Positions 1-7,147 of a DNA stretch of 13,447 nt are shown here, piece after piece. The position numbers and the translations under genes were made by a program. Each line of letters starts with the position of its first letter. The stretch's first letter is position 1. Under the pieces are notes generated by a model. That model worked only from the letters and a program-made list of their open reading frames with translations, was not told the DNA's origin and did no database searches. This DNA is from JBOGWP01 sp050693875 (GTDB taxonomy: Bacteria > Actinomycetota > CADDZG01 > JAHWKV01 > JBOGWP01). The stretch is from the NCBI GenBank assembly GCA_050693875.1, contig JBOGWP010000171.1, positions 1 through 13,447 on the forward strand. Direction: 5' to 3'.

Positions 1-192
1 CCCCAGGCTCGCGGTGATAGGCAACGCCCCAGGCTCGCGGTGATAGGCAACGCCCCAGGCTCGGGGTGATAGGCAACGCCCCAGGCTCGGGGTGATAGGC
101 AACGCCCCAGGCTCGCGGTGATAGGCAACGCCCCAGGCTCGGGGTGATAAGAAGCGCCCCAGGCTCGGGGTGATAGGCAACGCCCCAGGCTC
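1..192. repeat. 26-bp direct tandem repeat array, seven full copies plus a partial one
   Basis: Seven head-to-tail copies of a 26-bp unit begin at 1, 27, 53, 79, 105, 131 and 157, with a partial eighth from 183 to about 192. Each unit starts CCCCAGGCTCG and ends GGTGATAGGCAACG. Position 12 of the unit alternates between C and G, and the sixth copy has AAGAAGCG in place of AGGCAACG. There are no spacers. The array touches the window edge, so it may continue to the left. It begins about 20 bp beyond the stop codon of the cell-wall hydrolase gene on the minus strand. Because 26 is not a multiple of three, a translation would repeat every 26 residues, but I see no evidence that it is translated. 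Its function is unknown. Confidence 0.95.
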
Positions 193-210
193 CGCCCGAA
201 CCCTCCTTCG

Positions 211-1015
211 TCAGAACGTCCCGTCGTTCAGGTTGGCTTGGAGCGCCTTGGTGGTGCCGGACTGCCACACACCGTCCTGATCGGTCCCCAGGGTGGCGCT
301 GCAGAGCCCCGACCGTCTGCTTGCCGATCCGGCCGTCGATGGCAACCGGGCTGCGACGTGGTTGAGGCGAGCCTGCAGCGCGCGCCGGCTCTTTGCTCCG
401 AAATCTCCATCCACCGCCAGGGTGGGGCTCGCGCCGGTGTTGTCGAGCGACCATTGCAAGGCCTTCCGTCTGCGGGCCGAAGTCTCCATCGACCTCCAGC
501 ATGGTGTGCGAGTTCCCGTCGAGACCATGTACGCCGGGAGCCGGAGGCGCGGTTGCAGGCGGCGGGGGAGCGCCGTAGTCGATCCCGGGCACCTCGATGC
601 AACCCGCGTTCCAGAACGAACTCGGCCGCCGTCGGCGCGCCACCGCCCCGCCATTGCGGTCGTCGGCGGCGGATGTGTTGCCCTCGATGCTGTCCAGGAG
701 ACTCCCGGGGAGCAGGGACTCGAGGAGGCCGATATGGCCCTGAGTTGCGCTGTAGAGCCTGCAGGCCATTTGCCTGGCCTCGAGTCCGCCCTCCAGAGCC
801 CCTCCCGCTTCGCCCACGCAACTGCGGAGGCGACGGCGGCAAACGGAAGCCTCCGTCCCGACCTCGGCGCACGCCCAGGACTGGAACATCGCGCACCAGG
901 GCGGACCGTCGAAGCCGTACCAGGCGCCGAAGACGTTCCTGTTGCCTTCGGGCGGAGCCTCGTGATACCCGATCTGGGAGCGCTCGACGTCGAGCAGCTC
1001 CGATGCCTTGGTCAT
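211..1015 (-). pseudogene. CHAP-type peptidoglycan hydrolase with peptidoglycan-binding repeats, multiply frameshifted
   Basis: From the ATG at 1015 the frame reads MTKASELLDVERSQIGYHE and then GAWYGFDGPPWCAMFQSWAC, the catalytic-cysteine block of CHAP-like amidase/endopeptidase domains. Further on come HIGLLES and IEGNTSAADDRNGGAVARR, the histidine end of the same fold. The C-terminal part holds several PG_binding_1-like repeats (VDGDFGPQT, LAVDGDFGAKSRRALQ, AIDGRIGKQTVGALQ, TDQDGVWQSGTTKALQANL) and ends at a TGA at 211-213. No single frame carries all of this. The homologous pieces need shifts near 843-855, 745-775, 465-480, 345-365 and 288-303. The product would cleave peptidoglycan in the wall or as a secreted enzyme, although no signal peptide is visible. 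An SD-like AAGGAG lies 10 nt before the ATG. This is either a decayed gene or an error-rich stretch of assembly. The ATG overlaps the stop of the short frame upstream (ATGA). Confidence 0.75.
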
Positions 1016-1177
1016 CCCGTGATGGCTCCTTCCTGCGCCGGCTGGAAGGTTGCGTCCTGCGGCAGTTGTGGGGTCTGAGCCTCGTCGGCCAGACCTTGCT
1101 CTGTTTGCGCGAGGAGCGCTACTGGCCTTCGTCGTCGAGGCCCCAAGTTCTTCCTCGGTCGGCTCGATCTCGAGCAT
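1012..1177 (-). pseudogene. possible short coupled gene of about 55 codons, with one frameshift
   Basis: An ATG at 1177 has a GGGAG six bases upstream and starts MLEIEPTEEELGAS. A different frame, without stops, reads LLAQTEQGLADEAQTPQLPQDATFQ and ends in a TGA at 1012-1014, which overlaps the ATG of the hydrolase gene as ATGA. Joining the two pieces needs one shift, roughly between 1100 and 1140; the span of 166 bases is not a multiple of three. The acidic, glutamine-rich composition and the translational-coupling overlap suggest a small real protein in the operon. I do not recognise it. If read without a shift, the ATG at 1177 is in frame with the hydrolase start and would simply extend that protein by 54 residues, which is the main alternative. 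Confidence 0.3.
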
Positions 1178-1214
1178 CTCGAGCTCCCTTCGTCGTCTCG
1201 GATGCCGCCCCAGA

Positions 1215-2810
1215 TCAGCTCAACGCCACCGGCGGATCGGCGTGCGGAGGTGAGGACGGGATCGCGGTGGAGGTCGAGGCGCTCGCCGATGAGGTGATGG
1301 ACGCCAGCCCGTTCGCGGCATCTCCGCTCGCCGGGGACACCTCGTCGTGTCCCGGGCGGTGCCCGATCGAATGCACCCGGTGCACCTCGCCGCGCTTGGC
1401 GTCCCGGTACAGCCACTCGTGACCCCGAAACTCCCGGACGTGGAAGAGGTTCGTCTCGCCCTTGAAGGCCTCGATCAGGCCGGTTGCAGCAGCCCGCCCG
1501 GCCTGCGGGCCCTCCAGCCCGACCGCCCGAGCCAACTGCGACACGAAGCTCTCGTCGTCGCGCAGCCGCTTGTACGCCCGCTCCAACTCGGTGGCGGTCC
1601 GGATCCCCATCTGCTTCAGCTGGGCCAGCGCCGACTTCGCGCCGGCCTTCTTCGACGGCCGGGGAAGGTGGAGTCGCAGGCACGCCTGGTCGATCCAGTC
1701 GGTCATCCTGGTCACGGGAACCCTGGTGCTGAGCAGGAGGTCGACGAGGTTCGCGGATACGAGGTTCTGCATGTCCTCGATCCCCTCCTCGGACAGACGT
1801 GCCTCGTACCAGATGTTCAGTCCCTCCAGCTCGTGAAGGGGATGTTTGACCCGAAAGCTCGGAATCACGCGTCCAAGGGGTCTTGCCACGAGCTCTCGAA
1901 GAGCCTGGAGGCCGCTCAGGGGGAAGAAGCCCACGAGGAAGGCGAAGGCCGCCTCCTGCGACGAACCCGTCTCGGAGGCCCAGACTTGATGCAACGCGAA
2001 CACGAGGAGGGCCACGACGACGATCCGCACGGCTGCGGAGACGTAGGCGCCGGCCTTCAGGTCTGCGCGGAAGTATCGGCGGATCAGGTCCTGCAGGATG
2101 AAGGAGTAGGCCCCGAGGAAGCCGAAGATGAGGATCTCGTTCGGGATCCTGGGCCGACCCGACAATTGCAACCCGGGGAACAGGTTGACCGCGGCCACCA
2201 GCTCGGGCTGCAGGATCAGCGCCCACCCGAGGGCCAGCACCACCGTGGCCAGCAGGACGGGTGAGAACGCGTCTGTGCGCTCCCAGAAGCTCGGCCGTTC
2301 CCGTCCTTCCTCCTCGTGGATCACGCTGTAGGTGCTGACCGCGGCACGTCCGAAGACGATCTCGAACTTCTTGCGGTAGAGGTTGTCCTTCGTGGAGCTG
2401 CCCGTCTCTCTCTTGAGATCCTCGTGGTCGCCCTGCCACTGCGGGAAGTAGGTGGTGTGCTTGGGGGGCATCGGCAGGTTGCGGAACTCGTCGATGTGGA
2501 GGCGGAAGAGGTTGAGGACGTACTCGTCGTAGAGGCTCGGGGCGCGGTGGCGTACGAACTGGAGGTAGAGCCACCCGGGAAGGAACGAGAGCAGCACGAA
2601 CGCCGCCATCTTCACGAGAAACATCCGCGCCTCGTCCTTGACCACGACGGTGGGGACGATGACGGCCCCCACGACGGCGAGCAGGGTGAGTGACAGTGCG
2701 ATGCTGCGCAACCGGTCGCGCGCAGGAGAGCTGCCCGCCGTCGCCGCCTTGCTCACCCCTTTCGCTTTGCGGTCCGATCCCGGGGCCGTCGCCTCCGCCG
2801 TCGCAGCCAT
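1215..2810 (-). CDS. six-helix membrane protein with cytoplasmic helical C-terminal domain, function unknown
   Basis: The ATG at 2810 is chosen because AGGAGG sits six bases upstream; the frame stays open further upstream but without such a site. The 531-residue product has hydrophobic segments at about 37-57, 64-86, 182-200, 226-243, 255-277 and 286-304. A polar region of about 95 residues separates the second and third (includes LHIDEFRNLPMPPKHTTYFP). After the last helix comes a soluble part with GLNIWYEARLSEEGIEDMQN, then LVDLLLSTRVPVTRMTDWID and LKQMGIRTATELERAYKRL. These look like paired short helices resembling helix-hairpin-helix or SAM-like folds. The last 40 or so residues are low-complexity Ser/Ala/Pro. 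It begins a minus-strand unit leading to the short frame and the wall hydrolase, hinting at an envelope role. I do not recognise the family, and no catalytic motif is evident. Confidence 0.85.
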   Translation of the reverse strand: MAATAEATAPGSDRKAKGVSKAATAGSSPARDRLRSIALSLTLLAVVGAVIVPTVVVKDEARMFLVKMAAFVLLSFLPGWLYLQFVRHRAPSLYDEYVLNLFRLHIDEFRNLPMPPKHTTYFPQWQGDHEDLKRETGSSTKDNLYRKKFEIVFGRAAVSTYSVIHEEEGRERPSFWERTDAFSPVLLATVVLALGWALILQPELVAAVNLFPGLQLSGRPRIPNEILIFGFLGAYSFILQDLIRRYFRADLKAGAYVSAAVRIVVVALLVFALHQVWASETGSSQEAAFAFLVGFFPLSGLQALRELVARPLGRVIPSFRVKHPLHELEGLNIWYEARLSEEGIEDMQNLVSANLVDLLLSTRVPVTRMTDWIDQACLRLHLPRPSKKAGAKSALAQLKQMGIRTATELERAYKRLRDDESFVSQLARAVGLEGPQAGRAAATGLIEAFKGETNLFHVREFRGHEWLYRDAKRGEVHRVHSIGHRPGHDEVSPASGDAANGLASITSSASASTSTAIPSSPPHADPPVALS

Positions 2811-2839
2811 TGCCGTCCTCCTCGCCCACTGACTCCCGA

Positions 2840-2869
2840 ACGGTACGATCGGAACGCGCCGCGAAACAA
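2840..2869 (-). promoter_or_regulatory. candidate promoter for the membrane-protein unit
   Basis: Read on the minus strand, TTGTTT (2864-2869) and TACCGT (2840-2845, fitting the actinobacterial TANNNT pattern) are 18 bp apart. A start of transcription near 2833 would leave a leader of about 22 nt holding the AGGAGG site. The -35 match is weak, so this is only a candidate. Confidence 0.3.
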
Positions 2870-2905
2870 GGTGGCTACCCTGCCTGCGTCGAGGTGGTGC
2901 TGGCA

Positions 2906-2924
2906 CCCGCGCGACTCCCGCGGG
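2906..2924 (-). terminator. candidate GC-rich hairpin terminator after cysG
   Basis: A perfect 6-bp inverted repeat, CCCGCG and CGCGGG with a 7-nt loop, starts 26 bases past the cysG stop codon. There is no U-run, so intrinsic termination would be of the U-less type sometimes proposed in actinobacteria. In this GC-rich DNA a 6-bp stem may also arise by chance. Confidence 0.3.
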
Positions 2925-2950
2925 CCCCCCTCAGCGGGCGCCGAGCTGCC

Positions 2951-4357
2951 TCAGCGGAGCGCCGAGGTGGACTCCGAGCCGCTCTCCTGTGGGGGGAGAT
3001 CGACGGAGGAGATCGCCTGGCGCAGGCGAACGACCTCCCCGATGACGATGGTGGCGGGGGAGCGCACCCGGGCTTCCGCGACCCGGTCGGCAAGCGCGCG
3101 AAGCGGTGAGACGATTACGCGCTGCTCGGGGAGCGTGGCGCGCTCGATCACCGCCGCGGGAGTGGAGGGCGACATGCCGGCGGCGACGAGCCGTTCGGCG
3201 ATCTCGCGAAGGCGTCCCAGCCCCATCAGCACGACGAGGGTGTCGACGCTGCGAGCCAACCCCTCCCAGTCGACCTCGCCGGTGACGCAATGCCCCGTCA
3301 CGACGGCGAGCGAGGACGCGTGGCGGCGGTCGGTCACCGGGATTCCGGCGGCGCCGGCGGCGGCCACCGCCGACGAGGGGGCCGGGACGACCTCGAAGGG
3401 GATGCCGGCGCCGGCCAGCGCTTCGGCCTCCTCCGCGCCGCGGCCGAATACGAACGGGTCGCCTCCCTTCAACCGGACCACTCGCTTGCCGCTCACGGCG
3501 AGGTTCACCAGGAGCATGTTGATGTCCTCTTGCGACGGCGAGTGCTTACCCGGCTCCTTGCCGACGGAGATCGCCTCCTTGCCGCGGATGAGATCGGCAT
3601 GCACCAGCCGGTCGTGGACCACGACGTCGGCCGACTCGAGCAGCTGCTTGCCGCGGAGCGTGATCAGCTGCGGGTCGCCCGGGCCGGCTCCGACGATGGC
3701 GACGCGCCCCCGTCGCTCGCCCTCGCCCTCGAGGCACCGGCGCACGAGCTCACCCGCCCGCTCGAGCTCTCCCGCCTGCACCATTCGCAAGAGGTCGTGG
3801 TCGAGCGCATGTTGCCACCGCTCAGCCCAGACTTCGAAGCTGACCTGGCGCGACGGGAGGGCCTCCTCGCGAACGCGTCCGAGAAGCTCGACGAGCACGC
3901 CCCACTCCGAACCGAACTCGGCCGAGAGCCGGCGGCGGAGGCGTTTCGCCAGCGCCGGCGCCTTCCCTCCCGTGGAGATCGAGATCGTCAGGTCTCCCCT
4001 GCGGACGATCGAGGGGGCCGCGAAGTGGCACCGCTCGATGTCGTCGACCGCGTTGAGCAGGACGCGCCGCTCCTCGGCCTCCCGGAGGATCTCCGCGTTC
4101 ACAGCGGGGTCGTCGGTCGCAGCAATGGCCAAGAAGGCCCCCGCGAGATCGCCGGGGGCGTAGGAGCGCCGCGTAAGCGACACCGCACCGCGCCGCTCGA
4201 GCTCCTCCAATCCGGCAGAGGGATTGTCCGTCACCACGGTTACATCGGCCCCGGCAGCCAGCAGCCCGCGGGCCTTGTGCTCGCCGACACCGCCTCCGCC
4301 GATCACGACGCACCGGCGCCCTCGAAGCTCGAGCATGACGGGGTAGCCAAACGCCAT
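2951..4357 (-). CDS. cysG: siroheme synthase (precorrin-2 dehydrogenase / sirohydrochlorin ferrochelatase / uroporphyrinogen-III C-methyltransferase)
   Basis: This 468-residue protein has the full trifunctional layout. The N-terminal NAD-binding dehydrogenase/chelatase half (about 1-210) shows CVVIGGGGVGEHKA (16-29), NAVDD (102-106, where the family has its catalytic aspartate) and ISISTGGKAPALA (125-137). The C-terminal SAM-dependent methyltransferase half starts at VAIVGAGPGDPQLITLRG (from 219), followed by VVRLKGGDPFVFGRG and GIPVTDRR. The usual PGV/PGx(S/T)SA element reads PAPSSA here, a small deviation. It converts uroporphyrinogen III to siroheme, the cofactor of the sulfite reductase encoded first in this operon. 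The ATG at 4357 has a GGGGGG run five bases upstream and lies 2 nt beyond the stop of the zinc-ribbon gene. A later ATG at 4336 is possible but would remove the start of the first strand. The length matches E. coli CysG (about 457). Confidence 0.96.
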   Translation of the reverse strand: MAFGYPVMLELRGRRCVVIGGGGVGEHKARGLLAAGADVTVVTDNPSAGLEELERRGAVSLTRRSYAPGDLAGAFLAIAATDDPAVNAEILREAEERRVLLNAVDDIERCHFAAPSIVRRGDLTISISTGGKAPALAKRLRRRLSAEFGSEWGVLVELLGRVREEALPSRQVSFEVWAERWQHALDHDLLRMVQAGELERAGELVRRCLEGEGERRGRVAIVGAGPGDPQLITLRGKQLLESADVVVHDRLVHADLIRGKEAISVGKEPGKHSPSQEDINMLLVNLAVSGKRVVRLKGGDPFVFGRGAEEAEALAGAGIPFEVVPAPSSAVAAAGAAGIPVTDRRHASSLAVVTGHCVTGEVDWEGLARSVDTLVVLMGLGRLREIAERLVAAGMSPSTPAAVIERATLPEQRVIVSPLRALADRVAEARVRSPATIVIGEVVRLRQAISSVDLPPQESGSESTSALR

Positions 4358-4359
4358 CG

Positions 4360-4572
4360 CTACCCCCCGTCCCCGGCACGCGAGGCCGGATCCTGCGGGC
4401 TCGCCTCCCCTCCGGGCCGACCGGGGCCAAGCCCGAGGAACCGGAGGTCCCAGCGCCGGTCGCACGACCGGCAGTGGTACCCGGTCTCCGCCGCCGGGAC
4501 GAAGTCCTCCTCGCCGCAGTAGGGACAGTAGAAGGGCTGGCTCCTGCCACCCGAGCCGGCGTCCGCGCTCAC
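4360..4572 (-). CDS. small zinc-ribbon protein in the sulfur-assimilation operon
   Basis: This is a 70-residue protein with two CxxC knuckles: C16-x2-C19 in FYCPYCGEED, and C34-x2-C37 in YHCRSCDRRWDL. The 14-residue gap between knuckles is typical of a zinc-ribbon or rubredoxin-like fold. The rest is a flexible Gly/Ser N-terminus and a Gly/Pro-rich tail (about 48-70). Start is GTG at 4572, 13 nt after the cysH stop and without a convincing SD, so translation may depend on coupling to cysH. Its stop lies 2 nt before cysG. No known function can be assigned. Its position between cysH and cysG suggests a role in sulfide handling, metal or iron delivery, or a redox partner, but that is guilt by association only. 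Four cysteines in such a small protein could bind either zinc or iron. Confidence 0.85.
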   Translation of the reverse strand: MSADAGSGGRSQPFYCPYCGEEDFVPAAETGYHCRSCDRRWDLRFLGLGPGRPGGEASPQDPASRAGDGG

Positions 4573-4585
4573 GGCATCGGTCCGA

Positions 4586-5323
4586 TCAGTAGGGATCGGG
4601 CGGGTGCGTCAGAGACGGCTCGTACGTGTGCAGGCCGCACTCGAGCTTCTTGCCCTCCCACCGTCCGTCCCGGCTGGTGCCGGGCTGTGTGCAGGGCCAG
4701 CATCCGATCGACTCGTATCCTCGCTCGCGCAAGGGATTGATCACGACATCGTTGTCCTCGACGTAGGCGGAGACCTCGTCGTCGCTCCAACCCACGATCG
4801 GGTTGATCTTGACGATGCGCCTGCGGGGATCCCACTCGACCTCCTGGGCGATCTTCCGTGTGAGCGAATCGGCCCGCCTGACCCCCGACACCCACGCCCG
4901 CTTCGTCACGAGATACCGCTCGAGAGGGAGCACCTTCCGAGCGTGGCAGCACGCCTCGTACCCGTCGATCTCGTACATCGCGGGATTCTCGACTGGTTTC
5001 AGCTCGACCAGGTTCGGGGCGTAGCGCTCACGCAGCCGGCGGGCGGTCTCGAGCGTCTCCGGGAAGTGGAAGCCCGTCTCGAGGAAGAACACCTCGATCC
5101 TCGGCTCGATCTTCACCGCAAGATCCACGACGACGGCGTCCTGCATCGAGCAGGCGACGGCGATGTCGGGGAAGTACTCCTCGACCGCCCAGGCGAGGAT
5201 GTCCTCGGCTCGGGCGCCGTCGAAGTCGGGGAGCGGTGGAGCGTCGCGAGGCGAGCGCGAGCCGTCGGCAGGGACCGGCTCGATGAGCCCGATGGTCTGA
5301 TTGACGATGGGCAGCGATCTCAT
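4586..5323 (-). CDS. cysH: adenosine 5'-phosphosulfate (APS) reductase, assimilatory
   Basis: This 245-residue cytoplasmic enzyme reduces APS to sulfite using thioredoxin. The nucleotide-binding loop is CSMQDAVVVDL (58-68), as in mycobacterial CysH. The 4Fe-4S ligand set is present: the CC pair at 125-126 in ACCHARK, and CxxC at 208-211 in GCWPCT. These mark an APS reductase rather than the cluster-free PAPS type. The catalytic cysteine is C229 in the C-terminal ECGLH. FLETGFHFPET (80-90) is the typical second core block. The ATG at 5323 overlaps the sir stop as ATGA, which fixes the start; an in-frame TTG nine bases upstream lacks support. The gene is thus coupled to sulfite reductase, so APS is reduced to sulfite by this enzyme and then to sulfide by its neighbour. 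Confidence 0.95.
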   Translation of the reverse strand: MRSLPIVNQTIGLIEPVPADGSRSPRDAPPLPDFDGARAEDILAWAVEEYFPDIAVACSMQDAVVVDLAVKIEPRIEVFFLETGFHFPETLETARRLRERYAPNLVELKPVENPAMYEIDGYEACCHARKVLPLERYLVTKRAWVSGVRRADSLTRKIAQEVEWDPRRRIVKINPIVGWSDDEVSAYVEDNDVVINPLRERGYESIGCWPCTQPGTSRDGRWEGKKLECGLHTYEPSLTHPPDPY

Positions 5324-6966
5324 CGCAACCAATCATCCCGGGCCCGGACGGCCCAGTTGTGAAAGCGCTCGTCGGAGGCGCGAGTCGCGAGATACCTGCG
5401 GAGCAGGCGCTCGACGTAGTCGGCGAGCTCGGCGGCGGGGACCTTCACTCCCTTCACCTTTCGGCCGAAGCGGCGCTCATCGCCGAGATGGCCCCCGAGG
5501 TGAACCTGGTAGCCGTCGACTCTCGTTCCGTCGCTCTTGCCCACCAGCGATCCCATGAGCCCGATGTCGGCAACCTGGAAGCGGGCGCATGAGTTCGGGC
5601 AGCCGTTGAGATTGATGCGAATGGGCTCGTCGAAGTCCGGAAGGCGTTCCTCCAGCTCGCGGTAGAGCCAGTCGGCGCGCTGCTTCGTCTCGGCGAGGGC
5701 GAGCTTGCAGAACTCGATCCCCGTGCAGGCCATCGTGTTGCGTCGAAATACGCTGGGGTGGACCCGAAGATCGTGGTCCTCGAGCGCCGCCACGATCTCG
5801 TCGACCCGCTCGGGGGGGACGTCGAGGATCGCGAGCTTCTGCTGCGTGGTGGTGCGGATGCGCCCCGACCCGAACCGATCGGCGAGATCCGCGACGTGAC
5901 GGAGCTGATGACCGAAGATGCGCCCGGCCCGCGGTGCGAATCCCACGTAGAGATTGCCGTCCTTCTGCTCGTGAATGCCCACGTGGTCGCGTTGGGCCGT
6001 CGTCGACGCCGGCGGCTCGGGGCCGTCGGGAAGCGCCTGACCGAGGTACTCCTTCTCCATGACCTGCCGAAAGCGATCGGGCCCCCAGTCGGCCATGAGG
6101 AACTTCAGGCGGGCGTGGTTGCGCGCCCGACGATAGCCGTAGTCGCGGAACACCCCAGTCACGGCCGCCCAGACCTGCGGGACGAGCTCCGGGAAGACGA
6201 AGGTCCCGAGACGCTGGCCGAACTTGGGGTTCGGCCCCAGCCCGCCACCGACCCACAGGTCGAACCCCACGTCGCCGTCGTTTCGGACCCCGACGAAGGC
6301 AACGTCGTTGATCTCGTGCTGCGCACACTGCTGAGGGCAGCCGGACATCGACGTCTTGTACTTGCGTGGGAGGTTCGAGAACGCGTGGTCACCCACGTAG
6401 GCGCGGTGGGTGGCGTCGATCCAGTGGGTTGCGTCGATGATCTCGTCCCGGTCGACTCCGGCCAGCGGGCAGCCGATCATGTTGCGGGGGGTGTCGCCGC
6501 ACGACTCGCAGGTGGTCAGGCCGGTCGCCTCGACGGCCTCCCAGATCCTCGGGATGTCCTCGATGCGGATCCAGTGAAGCTGGACGTTCTGGCGGTCGGT
6601 GATGTCGGCCACGTCCCGGCCGAAGCGCTCGGAGCACCACGCGATCGCCCGAAGCTGCTCGCTGGTGAGCTGGCCGCCCGCAATGCGGATGCGCAGCATG
6701 AAGAACTCGTCCTCGAGCTCATGGGGCTCGGCGGTCGCCGTCGCACCCCCAGGAACGCCCTGGCGCCGCTGGGTGTAGAGCCCCCACCAGCGGAACCGAC
6801 TGCGGAGGTCGTCGGGCCAGATGGACTTGAAACCCTCCTTGGCGTAGATGTCGAGGATGCGTTTCCGGACGTTCAGCCCGTCGTCGTCGCGCTTCACGCG
6901 CTCCGCACGGTTGAGGGGCTCGCTGTAGCCAAGCGCCCACTGCCCTTCACCAAACCGTCTGGTCAT
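5320..6966 (-). CDS. sir: ferredoxin-dependent sulfite reductase (siroheme / 4Fe-4S, NirA/SirA family)
   Basis: This 548-residue enzyme carries out six-electron reduction of sulfite to sulfide. It aligns by eye along its whole length with mycobacterial NirA/SirA, from EGQWALG (7-13) through RFRWWGLYTQR (57-67), DRQNVQLHWI and YKTSMSGCPQQC to the end. The cluster/siroheme cysteines are C414 and C420 (CTGIEFC) plus C456 and C460 (CPNSC). Y64 and C156 sit where the M. tuberculosis enzyme has the Tyr69-Cys161 pair cross-linked near the siroheme. The fold also occurs in nitrite reductases. Sulfite is preferred as substrate because the gene overlaps cysH and is followed by cysG. Start ATG 6966 has AAGGGA five bases upstream. 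It is the first full gene after the promoter at 7148-7176, with a leader of about 175 nt. Confidence 0.95.
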   Translation of the reverse strand: MTRRFGEGQWALGYSEPLNRAERVKRDDDGLNVRKRILDIYAKEGFKSIWPDDLRSRFRWWGLYTQRRQGVPGGATATAEPHELEDEFFMLRIRIAGGQLTSEQLRAIAWCSERFGRDVADITDRQNVQLHWIRIEDIPRIWEAVEATGLTTCESCGDTPRNMIGCPLAGVDRDEIIDATHWIDATHRAYVGDHAFSNLPRKYKTSMSGCPQQCAQHEINDVAFVGVRNDGDVGFDLWVGGGLGPNPKFGQRLGTFVFPELVPQVWAAVTGVFRDYGYRRARNHARLKFLMADWGPDRFRQVMEKEYLGQALPDGPEPPASTTAQRDHVGIHEQKDGNLYVGFAPRAGRIFGHQLRHVADLADRFGSGRIRTTTQQKLAILDVPPERVDEIVAALEDHDLRVHPSVFRRNTMACTGIEFCKLALAETKQRADWLYRELEERLPDFDEPIRINLNGCPNSCARFQVADIGLMGSLVGKSDGTRVDGYQVHLGGHLGDERRFGRKVKGVKVPAAELADYVERLLRRYLATRASDERFHNWAVRARDDWLR

Positions 6967-6979
6967 CGCGGTCCCTTAG

Positions 6980-7120
6980 CTACCGACCGAACGGAAAGTC
7001 CTCGGACGGCTCGGGGCGCGAGTCGGGCGAACCGGGGTGAAAGGGGTGCGCGGCCAAGGAGCGGTCGGCCCGGAACACCGTTTGGGGCTGCTTCGGCGCA
7101 GGAACGGAGCACGCGTCCAC
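6980..7120 (-). CDS. possible leader peptide (46 codons) upstream of sir
   Basis: A GTG at 7120 is preceded by GAAGAGG four bases away and lies about 20 nt after the predicted transcription start. The frame runs 46 codons and stops at TAG 6980-6982, 13 nt before the sir ATG. The peptide starts MDACSVPAPKQPQ and ends SEDFPFGR. It is proline-rich, without a domain or membrane segment, and its one cysteine is codon 4. The frame uses mostly G/C-ending codons, as real genes here do. It fills almost the whole sir leader, so it could be a regulatory upstream ORF sensing cysteine supply or translation state. Conservation has not been tested; a random open frame in GC-rich DNA is the alternative. Confidence 0.4.
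   Translation of the reverse strand: MDACSVPAPKQPQTVFRADRSLAAHPFHPGSPDSRPEPSEDFPFGR
7078..7107 (-). promoter_or_regulatory. stem-loop in the sir-operon leader
   Basis: On the minus strand, CCGTT (7107-7103) pairs with AACGG (7082-7078). Inside it CTGC (7101-7098) pairs with GCAG (7091-7088) around a 6-nt GCCGAA loop, leaving an asymmetric bulge. The stem starts one nucleotide after the only cysteine codon (TGC, 7111-7109) of the possible leader peptide. A ribosome waiting at that codon would cover the 5' arm. No competing terminator hairpin was seen, so attenuation is not shown. Confidence 0.35.
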
Positions 7121-7147
7121 GTTTCCTCTTCTCCCGACTACGGTTGT

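Noticed and set aside
1..192. CRISPR array
   Set aside because: The 26-bp units abut directly with no variable spacers, and no cas-like gene is nearby.
238..1422. Long plus-strand open frame opposite the hydrolase region
   Set aside because: It is arginine/proline-rich with no recognisable domain, and the opposite strand has clear CHAP and peptidoglycan-binding motifs.
1012..2829. Second long minus-strand frame overlapping the membrane-protein gene
   Set aside because: Its translation is Arg/Gly/Pro-rich without hydrophobic helices. The alternative frame has six membrane segments and a good SD.
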